In this document: positions 1 to 8,946 of the stretch, piece after piece
Layout of the letters: every line of letters begins with the position of its first letter
Position numbering within the stretch: the first letter of the stretch is position 1
Assembly (NCBI RefSeq): GCF_016860545.1
Contig: NZ_BNEB01000005.1
Span: forward strand, 1,860,001-1,924,000
From: Streptomyces asoensis
GTDB lineage: Bacteria; Actinomycetota; Actinomycetes; Streptomycetales; Streptomycetaceae
Direction: 5' to 3'
Length of the DNA: 64,000 bases
Program-made: the position numbers and the translations under genes
Notes under the pieces: generated by a model
Databases searched by the model: none
What the model was told of the DNA's origin: nothing
What the model saw: only the letters and a program-made list of their open reading frames with translations

Positions 1-600
1 GCCGAGGCGCTGGTCCGCGTCGGCGAGGCGGGTGAGGCGCAGGACGTCATCGACGTGACCCGCGAGCACGCGCTCCGGCTGAACCGGGAGAGTGTCCTCG
101 CGGTGCTGGACCGGGCGGAGGCGCTGGTGCGCGCGGCGCTCGGCGACCACGAGGCGGCCGTCTCCCGGCTGACGTCCGTCCAGGACCGGCTGGCCAAGCT
201 GGGATACGGCCTGGAGGAGGCGCGGGCGGCGTTCGCGCTGGCCCGGCTGCGCACCGGGCGGCCGGGACCGACCTCGTACGACGAGGCGGCGCGGCTGTTC
301 CGGCGGTGCCGGGCGCTGCCCTGGCTGCGCCAGGTGGAGACGGCGGCGGCACAGGCGCCGGAGACGTCCGTCGCCGCCCGGCAGAGCGCTCCCGCGTCGG
401 ACGCGCTGGAGGGGCTCGCCTCGATGGAGCGTCAGGTGGCCGCGCTCGTCATGGAAGGGGCGACCAACCGGGAGATCGCCGCCCGGCTGTTCATCAGCGT
501 CAAGACGGTGGAGGCGACCCTGACCCGGGTCTACCGCAAGCTCGGGATCCGTTCCCGGGTGGACATCGTCCGGCTGGCGGCGGGGCGCCACGCGAAGTGA
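1..600 (+). CDS. LuxR-family transcriptional regulator, C-terminal part (partial, 5' end outside window)
   Basis: The frame is open from base 1 to the TGA at 598-600, so this is the last 199 residues of a longer protein. The first ~115 visible residues are helical, Ala/Leu/Arg-rich and TPR-like, as in the middle of large LAL-type (ATP-binding LuxR) regulators. Visible residues ~140-195 form a clear LuxR helix-turn-helix with the signature TNREIAARLFISVKTVE followed by RKLGIRSR. The HTH gives DNA binding and probably transcription activation. Whether an AAA+ domain lies upstream cannot be seen here. Two small hairpins follow the stop. Its target is unknown; the secreted trypsin gene downstream is a possible one but this is only positional. 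Confidence 0.85.
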   Translation, partial: AEALVRVGEAGEAQDVIDVTREHALRLNRESVLAVLDRAEALVRAALGDHEAAVSRLTSVQDRLAKLGYGLEEARAAFALARLRTGRPGPTSYDEAARLFRRCRALPWLRQVETAAAQAPETSVAARQSAPASDALEGLASMERQVAALVMEGATNREIAARLFISVKTVEATLTRVYRKLGIRSRVDIVRLAAGRHAK

Positions 601-618
601 GCGGTCCGCGGGTTAACT

Positions 619-647
619 GCCCCTCAGGGGCTCACTGACCCTCAGTG
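619..647 (+). terminator. tandem small hairpins after the LuxR gene
   Basis: GCCCC-TCA-GGGGC (619-631) is followed at once by CACTGA-CCC-TCAGTG (633-647). Both are perfect short stem-loops starting 19 nt past the LuxR stop. No T-run follows, as is usual for Streptomyces terminators. Confidence 0.55.
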
Positions 648-756
648 GGTTCCGCGCCCGCGCGGCGGGTTCCCTGAGCGCCCCCTCGGCGGCGCCCGTG
701 GGTTCCCTGGGGCGACCGAGGGTTTTCCCTGCCCCAACTCCCCTAGGGGGTTCCCT
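646..756 (+). repeat. repeated GGGTTCCCT elements upstream of the trypsin gene
   Basis: Near-identical GGGTTCCCT units occur at 667-675, 700-708 and 748-756, with a variant GGGTTTTCCCT at 720-730 and a shortened TGGGTTCC at 646-653. They lie just upstream of the likely promoter of the secreted protease and may be binding sites for an activator or repressor. Confidence 0.5.
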
Positions 757-758
757 CA

Positions 759-788
759 TTGGGGTGAGCGGGTGCCACGTCCTAGCTT
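759..788 (+). promoter_or_regulatory. putative promoter of the trypsin gene
   Basis: TTGGGG (759-764) and TAGCTT (783-788) are separated by 18 bp and would start transcription near 795, giving a ~100-nt leader before the ATG at 895. The fit to the vegetative consensus is moderate. Confidence 0.4.
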
Positions 789-894
789 AAGGGACGTGCC
801 GCTCGCCCGGGCACACGGGGGTCGGTCCCGCGACCCCCGTGCACTCCCCCCACACCCGTGCGACCCCCCACCGGCCACACCACCGAGGAGATCG

Positions 895-1686
895 ATGTTC
901 GGGATCGACCCCTTCAAGAGAACCGCCGCCGTCCTCGTGGCCACGGCCGCGGCGGCGGCGACCGCACTGCTCGGCGCCCCCACCGCCGTCGCAGCCCCCC
1001 AGCCGATCGTCGGCGGCACCACGACGACGACCACGGCGTACCCGTTCATGATGCAGATCACGGACGCCTCGCAGAACCAGTTCTGCGGCGGCACCCTCGT
1101 CTCGGCGACCAAGGTGGTCACGGCCGCCCACTGCATGGTCGGCGAGACCACGAGCAGCGTGCGCGTCGTCGGCGGACGCACCTACCTGAACGGCACCAAC
1201 GGCACCGTCAGCCGGGTGAGCAAGATCTGGATCAACCCGGACTACACGGACGCCACCAACGGCGACGACGTGGCCGTGCTGACCCTGTCGACGTCGATGC
1301 CGTACACCACGGCCTCGTACGTCACCTCGTCCCAGACCGGCGTGTACGCGGCGGGCACCACCGCCCGCATCATCGGCTGGGGCACCACCTCGGAGAACGG
1401 CAGTTCCTCCAACCAGCTGCGGACCGCGACCGTCCCGATCGTGTCCGACTCCAGTTGCAGGAGTTCCTACGGTTCCGACTTCGTCGCGACCGACATGGTT
1501 TGCGCCGGATACACATCCGGCGGCGTAGACACCTGCCAGGGCGACAGCGGCGGTCCCCTGCTCATCGGGGGCGTCCTGGCAGGGATCACTTCTTGGGGCG
1601 AGGGCTGCGCGGAGGCCGGTTACCCGGGTGTCTACACCCGGCTGACCACCTTCTCCGGCCTGGTGGCCACGCAGGTCAATTCCTGA
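895..1686 (+). CDS. secreted trypsin-like serine protease (S1 family)
   Basis: The product is a 263-residue extracellular endopeptidase. A Sec-type signal (basic start, Ala-rich core, residues 1 to ~34) precedes a short propeptide and the IVGG activation site at 38-41, whose freed N-terminus activates S1 proteases. The catalytic triad is visible as H79 (TAAHC), D125 (DDVAV) and S218 (GDSGGP). D212, six residues before the serine, matches the Asp189 of trypsin, so cleavage after Lys/Arg is expected. Cys pairs C64/C80, C188/C203 and C214/C238 fit the usual disulfides. The start at 895 is chosen because GAGGAG (885-890) sits 4 nt upstream and the signal peptide begins there; an upstream in-frame GTG-type start would add 41 residues lacking any signal character. 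It resembles the Streptomyces trypsin (SGT) family. Confidence 0.93.
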   Translation: MFGIDPFKRTAAVLVATAAAAATALLGAPTAVAAPQPIVGGTTTTTTAYPFMMQITDASQNQFCGGTLVSATKVVTAAHCMVGETTSSVRVVGGRTYLNGTNGTVSRVSKIWINPDYTDATNGDDVAVLTLSTSMPYTTASYVTSSQTGVYAAGTTARIIGWGTTSENGSSSNQLRTATVPIVSDSSCRSSYGSDFVATDMVCAGYTSGGVDTCQGDSGGPLLIGGVLAGITSWGEGCAEAGYPGVYTRLTTFSGLVATQVNS

Positions 1687-1742
1687 CGGTCGACCGCGTG
1701 ACAGCCCCCGAGAACTCCTGAGCACCCCTCAGGGAAAGACCG

Positions 1743-1783
1743 GGGGGCGCTGCGAGCCTCCACGAGCGGCCCGCAGCGCCCCC
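1743..1783. terminator. convergent terminator between trypsin and winged-helix genes
   Basis: A perfect 12-bp stem, GGGGGCGCTGCG (1743-1754) with CGCAGCGCCCCC (1772-1783), closes a 17-nt loop between two convergent genes. A second small hairpin, CACCGG-CCTT-CCGGTG, lies at 1796-1811. Confidence 0.75.
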
Positions 1784-1847
1784 TATCCAAGCCCTCACCG
1801 GCCTTCCGGTGGGGGCTTCCGGCATGCCCGGCGGCCGCCGCCGTCGG

Positions 1848-2951
1848 TCAGGTCCGGGCGACGGTGCCGAACCGGACGTCCCGGGGCTCCCCCGGATGCA
1901 TGGCGGCCAGCATCCGCTCGCCCTCCTCGACCACGTCGGCGCGCTCGGCCCGGGTGAGGGCGGCGAAGGGCTCCACGACCAGGGCGTCCGGATCCAGACG
2001 CCACAGTCCGGCCAGGAAGCCGTCGACGAGCAGGGTGCAGTACGCCTGGTTGCCCTGCCAGGCGCGCCCCCGATGGGCGGACGGCACGACCCGGCCGCGG
2101 TCGGCGTGGGAGAGCAGCAGGTTGTCGAACTCGGGGAGGAATCGGGGCGGGGCCGGGGTGCGGGGGTCGGGGCGCGGGGCGTCGGGAAGGTCGAACAGCT
2201 CCACGCCCCGCTCGTCCCGGAAGACGAGGAGCCGCGGGCGCAGACGCTCGAAGGCCTCGCGCAGCCGCGTCAGACCCGACCAGGTCTGCATGTCCTTGAC
2301 GGAGGCCGGGCCGAAGGCGGCCAGATGGCGCAGGACGACGTCCTCCGGCGCCGGGGCCGGCTGCGCCGGCCGCCCCAGCCAGTGCTCGGCGGTGGTGAGG
2401 GCGACCTGCCCGCTCCTGCCCCACAGTCCGCGCGGGGTGACCTGGACGAGGGGGAGCCGACAGCGGGCCGCGACCGCGAGGGACTGCGGGTCGGCGTCGG
2501 GCCACCGGGCGGAGAGGGCCTCGCGCAGCTGCTTCATGGTGCGCGGCTCGGTCTCGACCAGCTCACGGGCGAGGACGGCGAGCAGGTCCAGGTCGACCCC
2601 GGCGAGCCCCTTGCGGAAGTAGGTCAGCTCCCGGTCCCGGGCGGGCTGGACGAACGGCCGCAGCGTGAGGCAGTCGTCGGCGGTGTGGGTGTGGATCGTG
2701 GACCGCATGCTGACGATCCGGACGACCTCGCGCCCGGCCATCAGCTTCGACAGGTCCTCGGGGACGAACCCGTCGAGCCGGGCGGCGAGCGCGTAGTAGG
2801 GCGGCTTCACGTTCTGCGCCTGGAGACCGAGCAGGTGCTCCACCGCCTCCCGCGCGGACAGGGACGAGGGCCGCAGCAGCGCCTGGCGGTCGAGGGTGGC
2901 GCGGTTCAGGGCCCGGGCGTCGAGCACCGGCGGATGCGTCGTCTTCGTCAT
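1848..2951 (-). CDS. winged-helix DNA-binding domain protein (HTH_42 / YcaQ-AlkX-like superfamily)
   Basis: This 367-residue protein matches the large actinobacterial family annotated as winged helix DNA-binding domain-containing protein. The N-terminal part has the family phrase LLGLQAQNVKPPYYALAARL followed by IVRISMRSTIH-like sequence (here VRIVSMRSTIH), and the C-terminal part has FLPEFDNLLLSHADR near residue 280. Distant relatives include the YcaQ/AlkX DNA glycosylases that unhook interstrand crosslinks, but members of this branch have not been given a firm activity, so I do not call a glycosylase. The ATG at 2951 is the natural start; the frame is open for a further 400 codons upstream only because it runs antisense through corA. 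It is divergent from corA with a 201-bp shared control region. Confidence 0.8.
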   Translation of the reverse strand: MTKTTHPPVLDARALNRATLDRQALLRPSSLSAREAVEHLLGLQAQNVKPPYYALAARLDGFVPEDLSKLMAGREVVRIVSMRSTIHTHTADDCLTLRPFVQPARDRELTYFRKGLAGVDLDLLAVLARELVETEPRTMKQLREALSARWPDADPQSLAVAARCRLPLVQVTPRGLWGRSGQVALTTAEHWLGRPAQPAPAPEDVVLRHLAAFGPASVKDMQTWSGLTRLREAFERLRPRLLVFRDERGVELFDLPDAPRPDPRTPAPPRFLPEFDNLLLSHADRGRVVPSAHRGRAWQGNQAYCTLLVDGFLAGLWRLDPDALVVEPFAALTRAERADVVEEGERMLAAMHPGEPRDVRFGTVART

Positions 2952-3077
2952 GCACCGCAAACTAACGGCCCTTGCGGACAGCTCGCGTCCGCAACCCGCC
3001 TCGCGACCCGGGCGCGACCGTTCTCCGGCCCACGCCGTATGCCCGCTATATCCTGCTACGTGATCCATGCGATCCAC

Positions 3078-3110
3078 GGGATCCGTGCGCCGCGTGCGGT
3101 TGCGGATCCC
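3078..3110 (+). promoter_or_regulatory. inverted repeat in the corA leader
   Basis: GGGATCCG (3078-3085) and CGGATCCC (3103-3110) form an 8-bp inverted repeat 43 bp before the corA start. The left arm also takes part in a competing hairpin, CACGG-GAT-CCGTG (3075-3087). Either a regulator site or a leader RNA structure is possible. Confidence 0.35.
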
Positions 3111-3152
3111 GTGGCAGGCAGACGTACGCAGGTCCGAGCGGGAGGCAGCCCG

Positions 3153-4277
3153 ATGCCCGAGCGTCCCAGGAAGCCCGGCTGGCGCCGCACCCCCTCCGCA
3201 CCGCAGGCCCCGCCGTCCGAGCCGTCCCCGCCGCAGCCCCCCGGCCCGGCCGGGAGCGCCGGCATCGTGCGCGCCGTCCTGTACCGCGACGGGGTGCGGG
3301 TGCTCGCCCCGGCCACGCTGTCGGAGACGTACCGGGCGCTGCGCGAACAGCCGTCGGGCATGGCCTGGATCGGCCTGGCCCGTCCCACCGAGAGCGAACT
3401 CCATTCCCTCGCCGCGGAGTTCGGGCTGCATCCGCTCGCCGTGGAGGACGCCAAGGAGGCCCATCAGCGCCCGAAGCTGGAACGCTACGGCGACACCCTC
3501 TTCGTCGTCCTGCGGGCGGCCCGCTATCTGGACGCCCCCGAGGAGATCGACTTCGGTGAGCTGCACGTCTTCGTGGGCCCCGACTTCGTCATCACGGTCC
3601 GGCACGCCGCCGCCCCCGACCTGTCGGCGGTCCGCCGCCGGATGGAGGAGACCCCCGAACTGCTGAAGCTGGGGCCCGAGGCGGTGCTGTACGCGATCCT
3701 GGACGCGGTGGTGGACGGTTACGCGCCGGTCGTCTCGGGGGTCCAGAACGACATCGACGAGATCGAGACCGAGGTGTTCCGCGGCGACCCCGCCGTCTCC
3801 CGCCGGATCTACGAACTCTCCCGCGAGATGGTCGAGTTCCAGCGGGCCACCCGTCCGCTGGTCGGCATGCTGCACGGCCTGATGGCCGGTTTCTCCAAGT
3901 ACGGCACGGACGACGAACTCCAGCGCTACCTGCGCGACGTCGCCGACCACGTCACCCACACCAGCGAGCGCGTCGACGGCTTCCGCCAGGCCCTCACCGA
4001 GATCCTCACGGTCAACGCCACCCTCGTCACCCAGCAGCAGAACGCCGAGATGCGGGCCCTGGCGGAGGCGGGGTTCGAACAGAACGAGGAGATCAAGAAG
4101 ATCTCCTCCTGGGCGGCGATCCTGTTCGCGCCGACGCTGGTGGGGACGATCTACGGGATGAACTTCGCGCACATGCCGGAGCTGCGCTGGGGCCTCGGGT
4201 ATCCCTTCGCGATCGTCCTGATGGCGGTCGTGTGCGTGAGTCTGTACGTGGTCTTCAAGCGGCGGGACTGGCTCTGA
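3153..4277 (+). CDS. corA: CorA-family magnesium/cobalt transporter
   Basis: The 374-residue product has the CorA layout: a Pro-rich N-terminal tail (residues 1-35), a large cytoplasmic alpha/beta domain, a long helix, and two C-terminal membrane segments. The first segment ends in the diagnostic GMN selectivity loop (residues 335-337, YGMNF), and the last ends in the basic KRRDW tail. CorA proteins form pentameric channels in the plasma membrane that import Mg2+ (also Co2+ and Ni2+). The start at 3153 is supported by GGGAGG at 3140-3145. The gene stands alone, with kdpC convergent on the other side. No M-box Mg2+ riboswitch was recognised in the leader. Confidence 0.9.
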   Translation: MPERPRKPGWRRTPSAPQAPPSEPSPPQPPGPAGSAGIVRAVLYRDGVRVLAPATLSETYRALREQPSGMAWIGLARPTESELHSLAAEFGLHPLAVEDAKEAHQRPKLERYGDTLFVVLRAARYLDAPEEIDFGELHVFVGPDFVITVRHAAAPDLSAVRRRMEETPELLKLGPEAVLYAILDAVVDGYAPVVSGVQNDIDEIETEVFRGDPAVSRRIYELSREMVEFQRATRPLVGMLHGLMAGFSKYGTDDELQRYLRDVADHVTHTSERVDGFRQALTEILTVNATLVTQQQNAEMRALAEAGFEQNEEIKKISSWAAILFAPTLVGTIYGMNFAHMPELRWGLGYPFAIVLMAVVCVSLYVVFKRRDWL

Positions 4278-4335
4278 GGAGGGGGTGCCGGTGGCGTGGC
4301 GGTCACCGGCACCCGCCCTCTACGGGGCCGGACGG

Positions 4336-5004
4336 TCAGCGCTTGGCCAGGAGCTCACCGAGCGCGATGTTGAGCTCCAGGACGTTCACCCGCGGCTCGC
4401 CGATGAAGCCCAGGGTGCGGCCCTCGGTGTGCGCGTCGACCAGCTCGCGGACCCGGGTGACGGACAGGCCGTTGCGTTCGGCGATCCGGTGGACCTGGAG
4501 CTGCGCGTACTGCGGGGAGATGTCCGGGTCGAGACCGGATCCCGAGGACGTCACCGCGTCGGCCGGCACGTCCGAGGGCTTGACGGTGTAGCCGCCGACC
4601 GAGTTGTCGGCGATGACGGCGGCCTTGGCGGCGGTCACCCGCTCGACGAGGACCTTGCTGTCGGCGGACAGGTTGCTGGCGCCGGACAGGATCAGCCGGT
4701 ACCGGGTGTTGACGCTGTTGGTCCCGAGGCCGTCCTGCGGGCGTCCCTGGAACTTGCTCAGGTCGGGCTCGGGGGTCTCCTTGCCCTTCTTGGTCCGCAG
4801 GTCGTACGACTGGCCGATGAGCGAGGAGCCCACCACCTTGCCGTCCGCCTGGATCTCGGAGCCGTCGGCCTGATGGCGGAACAGGGCCTGGGCGATGCCG
4901 GTGACGGCCAGCGGGTAGACGACGCCGGTCACCAGGGTCAGCACGAGGAGGGCCCGCAGGCCCGCCCCGAGCAGCCGGGTCGTGTTGATCACTGAGTTGT
5001 TCAT
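4336..5004 (-). CDS. kdpC: potassium-transporting ATPase subunit C
   Basis: This is the 222-residue KdpC subunit, the last gene of the leftward kdp operon. One N-terminal membrane segment (about residues 12-35) is followed by a periplasmic-side domain, with the family phrases DPDISPQYAQLQ and VHRIAERNGL near the middle and GEPRVNVLELN near the end. KdpC stabilises the KdpFABC complex and supports ATP binding by KdpB. It starts 23 bp after the kdpB stop, with GAAAGC-like weak spacing rather than a strong Shine-Dalgarno. The operon order F-A-B-C is the standard one. Confidence 0.96.
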   Translation of the reverse strand: MNNSVINTTRLLGAGLRALLVLTLVTGVVYPLAVTGIAQALFRHQADGSEIQADGKVVGSSLIGQSYDLRTKKGKETPEPDLSKFQGRPQDGLGTNSVNTRYRLILSGASNLSADSKVLVERVTAAKAAVIADNSVGGYTVKPSDVPADAVTSSGSGLDPDISPQYAQLQVHRIAERNGLSVTRVRELVDAHTEGRTLGFIGEPRVNVLELNIALGELLAKR

Positions 5005-5027
5005 GGCTTCAGCACGCTTTCGGGGAT

Positions 5028-7151
5028 CTACAGCCCGGGGACCAGGGAGAGGAGCAGGTCGATGAGTTTGATGCCGACGAAGGGGGCGATCAGGCCGCCG
5101 AGGCCGTAGACCGTCAGGTTGCGCCGCAGCAGCCGGTCGGCGCTGACCGGCCGGTAGCGCACGCCCCGCAGGGCGAGCGGGACCAGCGCGATGATGACGA
5201 GGGCGTTGAAGACGACCGCCGAGAGGATCGCGGAGTCCGGCGAGGACAGCCCCATGATGTTGAGCCTGTCCAGGCCCGGATAGACGGCCGCGAACAGCGC
5301 GGGGATGATCGCGAAGTACTTGGCGACGTCGTTGGCGATGGAGAACGTCGTCAACGCGCCCCGGGTGATCAGCAGTTGCTTGCCGATCTCGACGATCTCG
5401 ATCAGCTTGGTCGGATCGGAGTCGAGGTCGACCATGTTGCCGGCCTCCTTCGCGGCCGACGTCCCGGTGTTCATCGCGACGCCGACGTCCGCCTGCGCGA
5501 GGGCGGGCGCGTCGTTCGTCCCGTCGCCGGTCATCGCGACCAGTTTGCCGCCCGCCTGTTCCCGCTTGATCAGCGCCATCTTGTCCTCGGGGGTCGCCTC
5601 CGCGAGGAAGTCGTCCACGCCCGCCTCCTCGGCGATGGCCCGGGCGGTCAGCGGGTTGTCGCCCGTGATCATGACGGTCCTGATGCCCATGCGGCGCAGT
5701 TCGTCGAACCGCTCGCGCATGCCGCCCTTGACCACGTCCTTGAGATGGACGACGCCCAGCACCCGCGCGCCGTCCGCGTCCTCGACGGCCACCAGCAACG
5801 GGGTGCCGCCCGCCCCGGAGATGCGCTCGGTGAGCGCGGCGGCGTCCTCGGGCACCTCGCCGCCCCGCTCGCGGACCCAGGCGACGACCGAACCGGCCGC
5901 GCCCTTGCGGATCCTGCGCCCGTCGGCGTCCACGCCCGACATCCGGGTCTGCGCGGTGAAGGCGATCCACTCGGCTCCGGCCAGTTCGCCCTGGTGGCGC
6001 TCGCGCAGCGCGTACTTCTCCTTGGCCAGGACGACGACGGAGCGACCCTCGGGCGTCTCGTCGGCCAGGGACGACAGCTGGGCCGCGTCGGCGAGTTCGG
6101 CCTCGGTGGTGCCGGCCACCGGCACGAACTCCGCGGCCTGCCGGTTGCCGAGGGTGATGGTGCCGGTCTTGTCGAGCAGCAGGGTGGAGACGTCACCGGC
6201 GGCCTCGACGGCACGCCCCGACATGGCCAGCACGTTGCGCTGCACCAGACGGTCCATGCCGGCGATGCCGATCGCCGACAGGAGCGCGCCGATCGTGGTC
6301 GGGATGAGACAGACCAGGAGGGCGACGAGCACGACCATCGTCAGGTGCGTGCCCGCGTAGTCCGCGAACGGCGGCAGCGTGGCGACCGCCAGCAGGAAGA
6401 CGATCGTCAGCGAGGCGAGCAGGATGTTCAGCGCGATCTCGTTCGGCGTCTTCTGCCGGGCCGCGCCCTCGACCAGGGCGATCATGCGGTCGATGAAGGT
6501 CTCGCCCGGCTTCGTGGTGATCTTGACGACGATCCGGTCGCTGAGGACCCGGGTGCCACCGGTGACGGCGCTCCGGTCGCCGCCGGACTCCCGGATGACG
6601 GGTGCCGACTCGCCGGTGATGGCGGACTCGTCCACGCTCGCGACGCCTTCGACGACATCGCCGTCGCCCGGGACGACGTCGCCCGCCTCGCAGACGACCA
6701 GGTCCCCGACGCGCAGCGCGGTGCCGGGCACCCGTTCCTCGCGGTCGCCGGTGAGGCGGCGGGCCACACTGTCGGTCTTGGCCTTGCGCAGGGTGTCGGC
6801 CTGCGCCTTGCCGCGTCCCTCGGCGACCGCCTCCGCCAGGTTGGCGAAGACGACGGTCAGCCAGAGCCAGACGCTGATGGTCCAGCCGAACAGGTCGCCG
6901 GGGTCGGTGAAGGAGAAGACGGTGGTCAGCAGGGAGCCGACCCAGACCACGAACATGACGGGCGACTTGACCATCACCCGCGGGTCGAGCTTGCGCAGGG
7001 CGTCGGGCAGGGACCTGAGCAGCTGTCCGGGGGTGAAGAGCCCGGCACCGGCCCGGCTCCCCCCGGGGCCGGCCGGCGCGTCCCGGTGAGGTGCCCGGAC
7101 GGGGGTGACTGTGGACATCGGGTCCTCTTGCTTCGTTGCGTCGGTCGTCAT
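5028..7151 (-). CDS. kdpB: potassium-transporting P-type ATPase subunit B
   Basis: KdpB (707 residues) is the P-type ATPase that powers high-affinity K+ uptake. The phosphorylation motif DKTGTIT lies at about residue 327, the actuator loop as ITGES, and the hinge as MTGDGTNDAPALAQADVG. The Ser of the ITGES region and other features are those of active KdpB. The ATG at 7151 overlaps the kdpA stop (ATGA, 7151-7148), suggesting translational coupling; a second in-frame ATG at 7118 could also be used and would remove 11 residues. It acts in the membrane with KdpA (channel), KdpC and KdpF. KdpD/KdpE sensor genes are not in this window. Confidence 0.97.
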   Translation of the reverse strand: MTTDATKQEDPMSTVTPVRAPHRDAPAGPGGSRAGAGLFTPGQLLRSLPDALRKLDPRVMVKSPVMFVVWVGSLLTTVFSFTDPGDLFGWTISVWLWLTVVFANLAEAVAEGRGKAQADTLRKAKTDSVARRLTGDREERVPGTALRVGDLVVCEAGDVVPGDGDVVEGVASVDESAITGESAPVIRESGGDRSAVTGGTRVLSDRIVVKITTKPGETFIDRMIALVEGAARQKTPNEIALNILLASLTIVFLLAVATLPPFADYAGTHLTMVVLVALLVCLIPTTIGALLSAIGIAGMDRLVQRNVLAMSGRAVEAAGDVSTLLLDKTGTITLGNRQAAEFVPVAGTTEAELADAAQLSSLADETPEGRSVVVLAKEKYALRERHQGELAGAEWIAFTAQTRMSGVDADGRRIRKGAAGSVVAWVRERGGEVPEDAAALTERISGAGGTPLLVAVEDADGARVLGVVHLKDVVKGGMRERFDELRRMGIRTVMITGDNPLTARAIAEEAGVDDFLAEATPEDKMALIKREQAGGKLVAMTGDGTNDAPALAQADVGVAMNTGTSAAKEAGNMVDLDSDPTKLIEIVEIGKQLLITRGALTTFSIANDVAKYFAIIPALFAAVYPGLDRLNIMGLSSPDSAILSAVVFNALVIIALVPLALRGVRYRPVSADRLLRRNLTVYGLGGLIAPFVGIKLIDLLLSLVPGL

Positions 7152-8848
7152 GACGCCAGCCCCTCGGCCAGCGGTCCCAGGGCGAGGGCCGGGAAGTACG
7201 TCAGACCGGTGATGATCAGGATGGCGCCCACCAGCAGTCCGGTGAACAGCGGTTTCTCGGTGCGCAGGGTGCCCGCGGTGACGGGCACCGGCTTCTGTCC
7301 GGCGAGCGAACCGGCCAGGGCCAGCACGAACACCATCGGCAGGAACCGGCCGAGGAGCATCGCGAGACCCAGCGTGGTGTTGAACCACTGGGTGTCGGCG
7401 TTCAGCCCGGCGAAGGCCGATCCGTTGTTGTTCGCGGCGGAGGTGTAGGCGTAGAGGATCTCGGAGAAGCCGTGCGCTCCGGTGTTGGTCATGGAGTTGC
7501 CCGGGGTGGGCAGGGCCATCGCGGCGGCGGTCAGGACGAGCACCAGCGCCGGGGTGACGAGGATGTAGCAGGCGGCGCACTTGATCTCACGGGTGCCGAT
7601 CTTCCGGCCCAGGTACTCGGGTGTGCGGCCGACCATGAGACCGGCGATGAACACCGCGATGATCGCCATGACGAGGATGCCGTAGAGCCCGGAGCCGGTG
7701 CCGCCGGGCGCGATCTCGCCCAGCTGCATGCCCAGCATGGTGATCCCGCCGCCCAGGCCGGTGAAGGACGAGTGGAAGGAGTCCACCGCGCCGGTCGAGG
7801 TGAGCGTCGTCGACACCGCGAAGATCGACGAGGCGCCGATCCCGAAGCGGGTCTCCTTGCCCTCCATCGCGCCTCCGGCGATCTGGAGCGCCGGCCCGTG
7901 GTGCGCGAACTCGGTCCACATCATCAGCGCGACGAAGCCGATCCAGATGGTGGCCATGGTCGCGAGGATCGCGTAGCCCTGCCGGACCGAGCCGACCATG
8001 ACGCCGAAGGTGCGGGTCAGCGCGAAGGGGATGACGAGCAGCAGGAAGATCTCGAAGAGGTTGGTGAACGGGGTGGGGTTCTCGAACGGGTGGGCGGAGT
8101 TGGCGTTGAAGTAGCCGCCGCCGTTGGTGCCGAGTTCCTTGATGGCCTCCTGCGAGGCGACGGCGCCGCCGTTCCACTGCTGGTCGCCGCCCATGAACTG
8201 GCCGACTTCGTGGATTCCGGAGAAGTTCTGGACGGCCCCGCACGCGACGAGCACGACGGCGGCGACGAGGGCGAGCGGCAGCAGGATGCGGGTCACCCCG
8301 CGCACCATGTCCGTCCAGAAGTTGCCGAGTTCACCGGTGCGCGGCGCGGATCCGCCGCCCGGGCCGGACCGGGAGCGCGGGGCGGCGAACGCGCGTACCA
8401 GCGCCACCGCGACCGCCATGCCGACGGCCGCCGACACGAAGTTCTGCACGGCGAGTCCGGCCGTCTGCACGACGTGGCCCATGGCCTGTTCGCCGTAGTA
8501 GGACTGCCAGTTGGTGTTGGTGACGAACGACGCGGCCGTGTTGAACGCCTGGTCGGGATCGATCGACCTGAAGCCGAGCGAACCGGGCAGGACGCCCTGG
8601 AGCCGCTGGAGCAGGTAGAGGAAGACGACACCGGCCAGCGAGAACGCGAGCACACCGCGCAGATACGCCGGCCAGCGCATCTCGGTGTCCGGGTCGGCGC
8701 CGATACCGCGGTAGATCCACTTCTCCACCCGCCAGTGCCGGTCGGAGGAGTAGACCCTGGCCATGTAGGTGCCGAGGGGGACGTAGGCGAGCGCCAGCGC
8801 CGCTATGAGCGCGAGCAGCTGGAGGACGCCGGCTGGTACGGGACCCAT
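7148..8848 (-). CDS. kdpA: potassium-transporting ATPase subunit A
   Basis: KdpA (566 residues) is the K+-selective channel-like subunit related to the Trk/Ktr/HKT superfamily. It has about ten hydrophobic segments and the expected selectivity-loop phrases, including TNTNWQSYYGE near residue 115 and TNGGGYFNANSAHPFENP near 240. The length equals that of other KdpA proteins. It begins 8 bp after the kdpF stop, with GGGAAGATC... AGGAGATGG context just upstream, and overlaps kdpB by 4 bp. Expression is expected under K+ limitation. Confidence 0.97.
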   Translation of the reverse strand: MGPVPAGVLQLLALIAALALAYVPLGTYMARVYSSDRHWRVEKWIYRGIGADPDTEMRWPAYLRGVLAFSLAGVVFLYLLQRLQGVLPGSLGFRSIDPDQAFNTAASFVTNTNWQSYYGEQAMGHVVQTAGLAVQNFVSAAVGMAVAVALVRAFAAPRSRSGPGGGSAPRTGELGNFWTDMVRGVTRILLPLALVAAVVLVACGAVQNFSGIHEVGQFMGGDQQWNGGAVASQEAIKELGTNGGGYFNANSAHPFENPTPFTNLFEIFLLLVIPFALTRTFGVMVGSVRQGYAILATMATIWIGFVALMMWTEFAHHGPALQIAGGAMEGKETRFGIGASSIFAVSTTLTSTGAVDSFHSSFTGLGGGITMLGMQLGEIAPGGTGSGLYGILVMAIIAVFIAGLMVGRTPEYLGRKIGTREIKCAACYILVTPALVLVLTAAAMALPTPGNSMTNTGAHGFSEILYAYTSAANNNGSAFAGLNADTQWFNTTLGLAMLLGRFLPMVFVLALAGSLAGQKPVPVTAGTLRTEKPLFTGLLVGAILIITGLTYFPALALGPLAEGLAS

Positions 8849-8856
8849 CTCCTGTC

Positions 8857-8946
8857 TCAGAACCTCTCCGGGAAGATCAGGGCAAGGACGAGATAGCCCA
8901 GCAGGGCGACGGCCACGAGCAGGCCGACGACGTTCTCGGCGCTCAC
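8857..8946 (-). CDS. kdpF: KdpF small membrane subunit (29 aa, GTG start)
   Basis: A 29-residue hydrophobic peptide starting at GTG 8946 and ending PERF before kdpA. One membrane helix (GLLVAVALLGYLVLALIF) fills most of it, exactly as in KdpF, which packs against KdpA and stabilises the complex. Its GTG overlaps the stop of the microprotein upstream by GTGA, so translation is probably coupled. Confidence 0.9.
   Translation of the reverse strand: MSAENVVGLLVAVALLGYLVLALIFPERF

Noticed and set aside
5376..7448. 690-codon plus-strand frame opposite kdpB
   Set aside because: Antisense to a well-supported P-type ATPase; the frame stays open only because of high GC bias.
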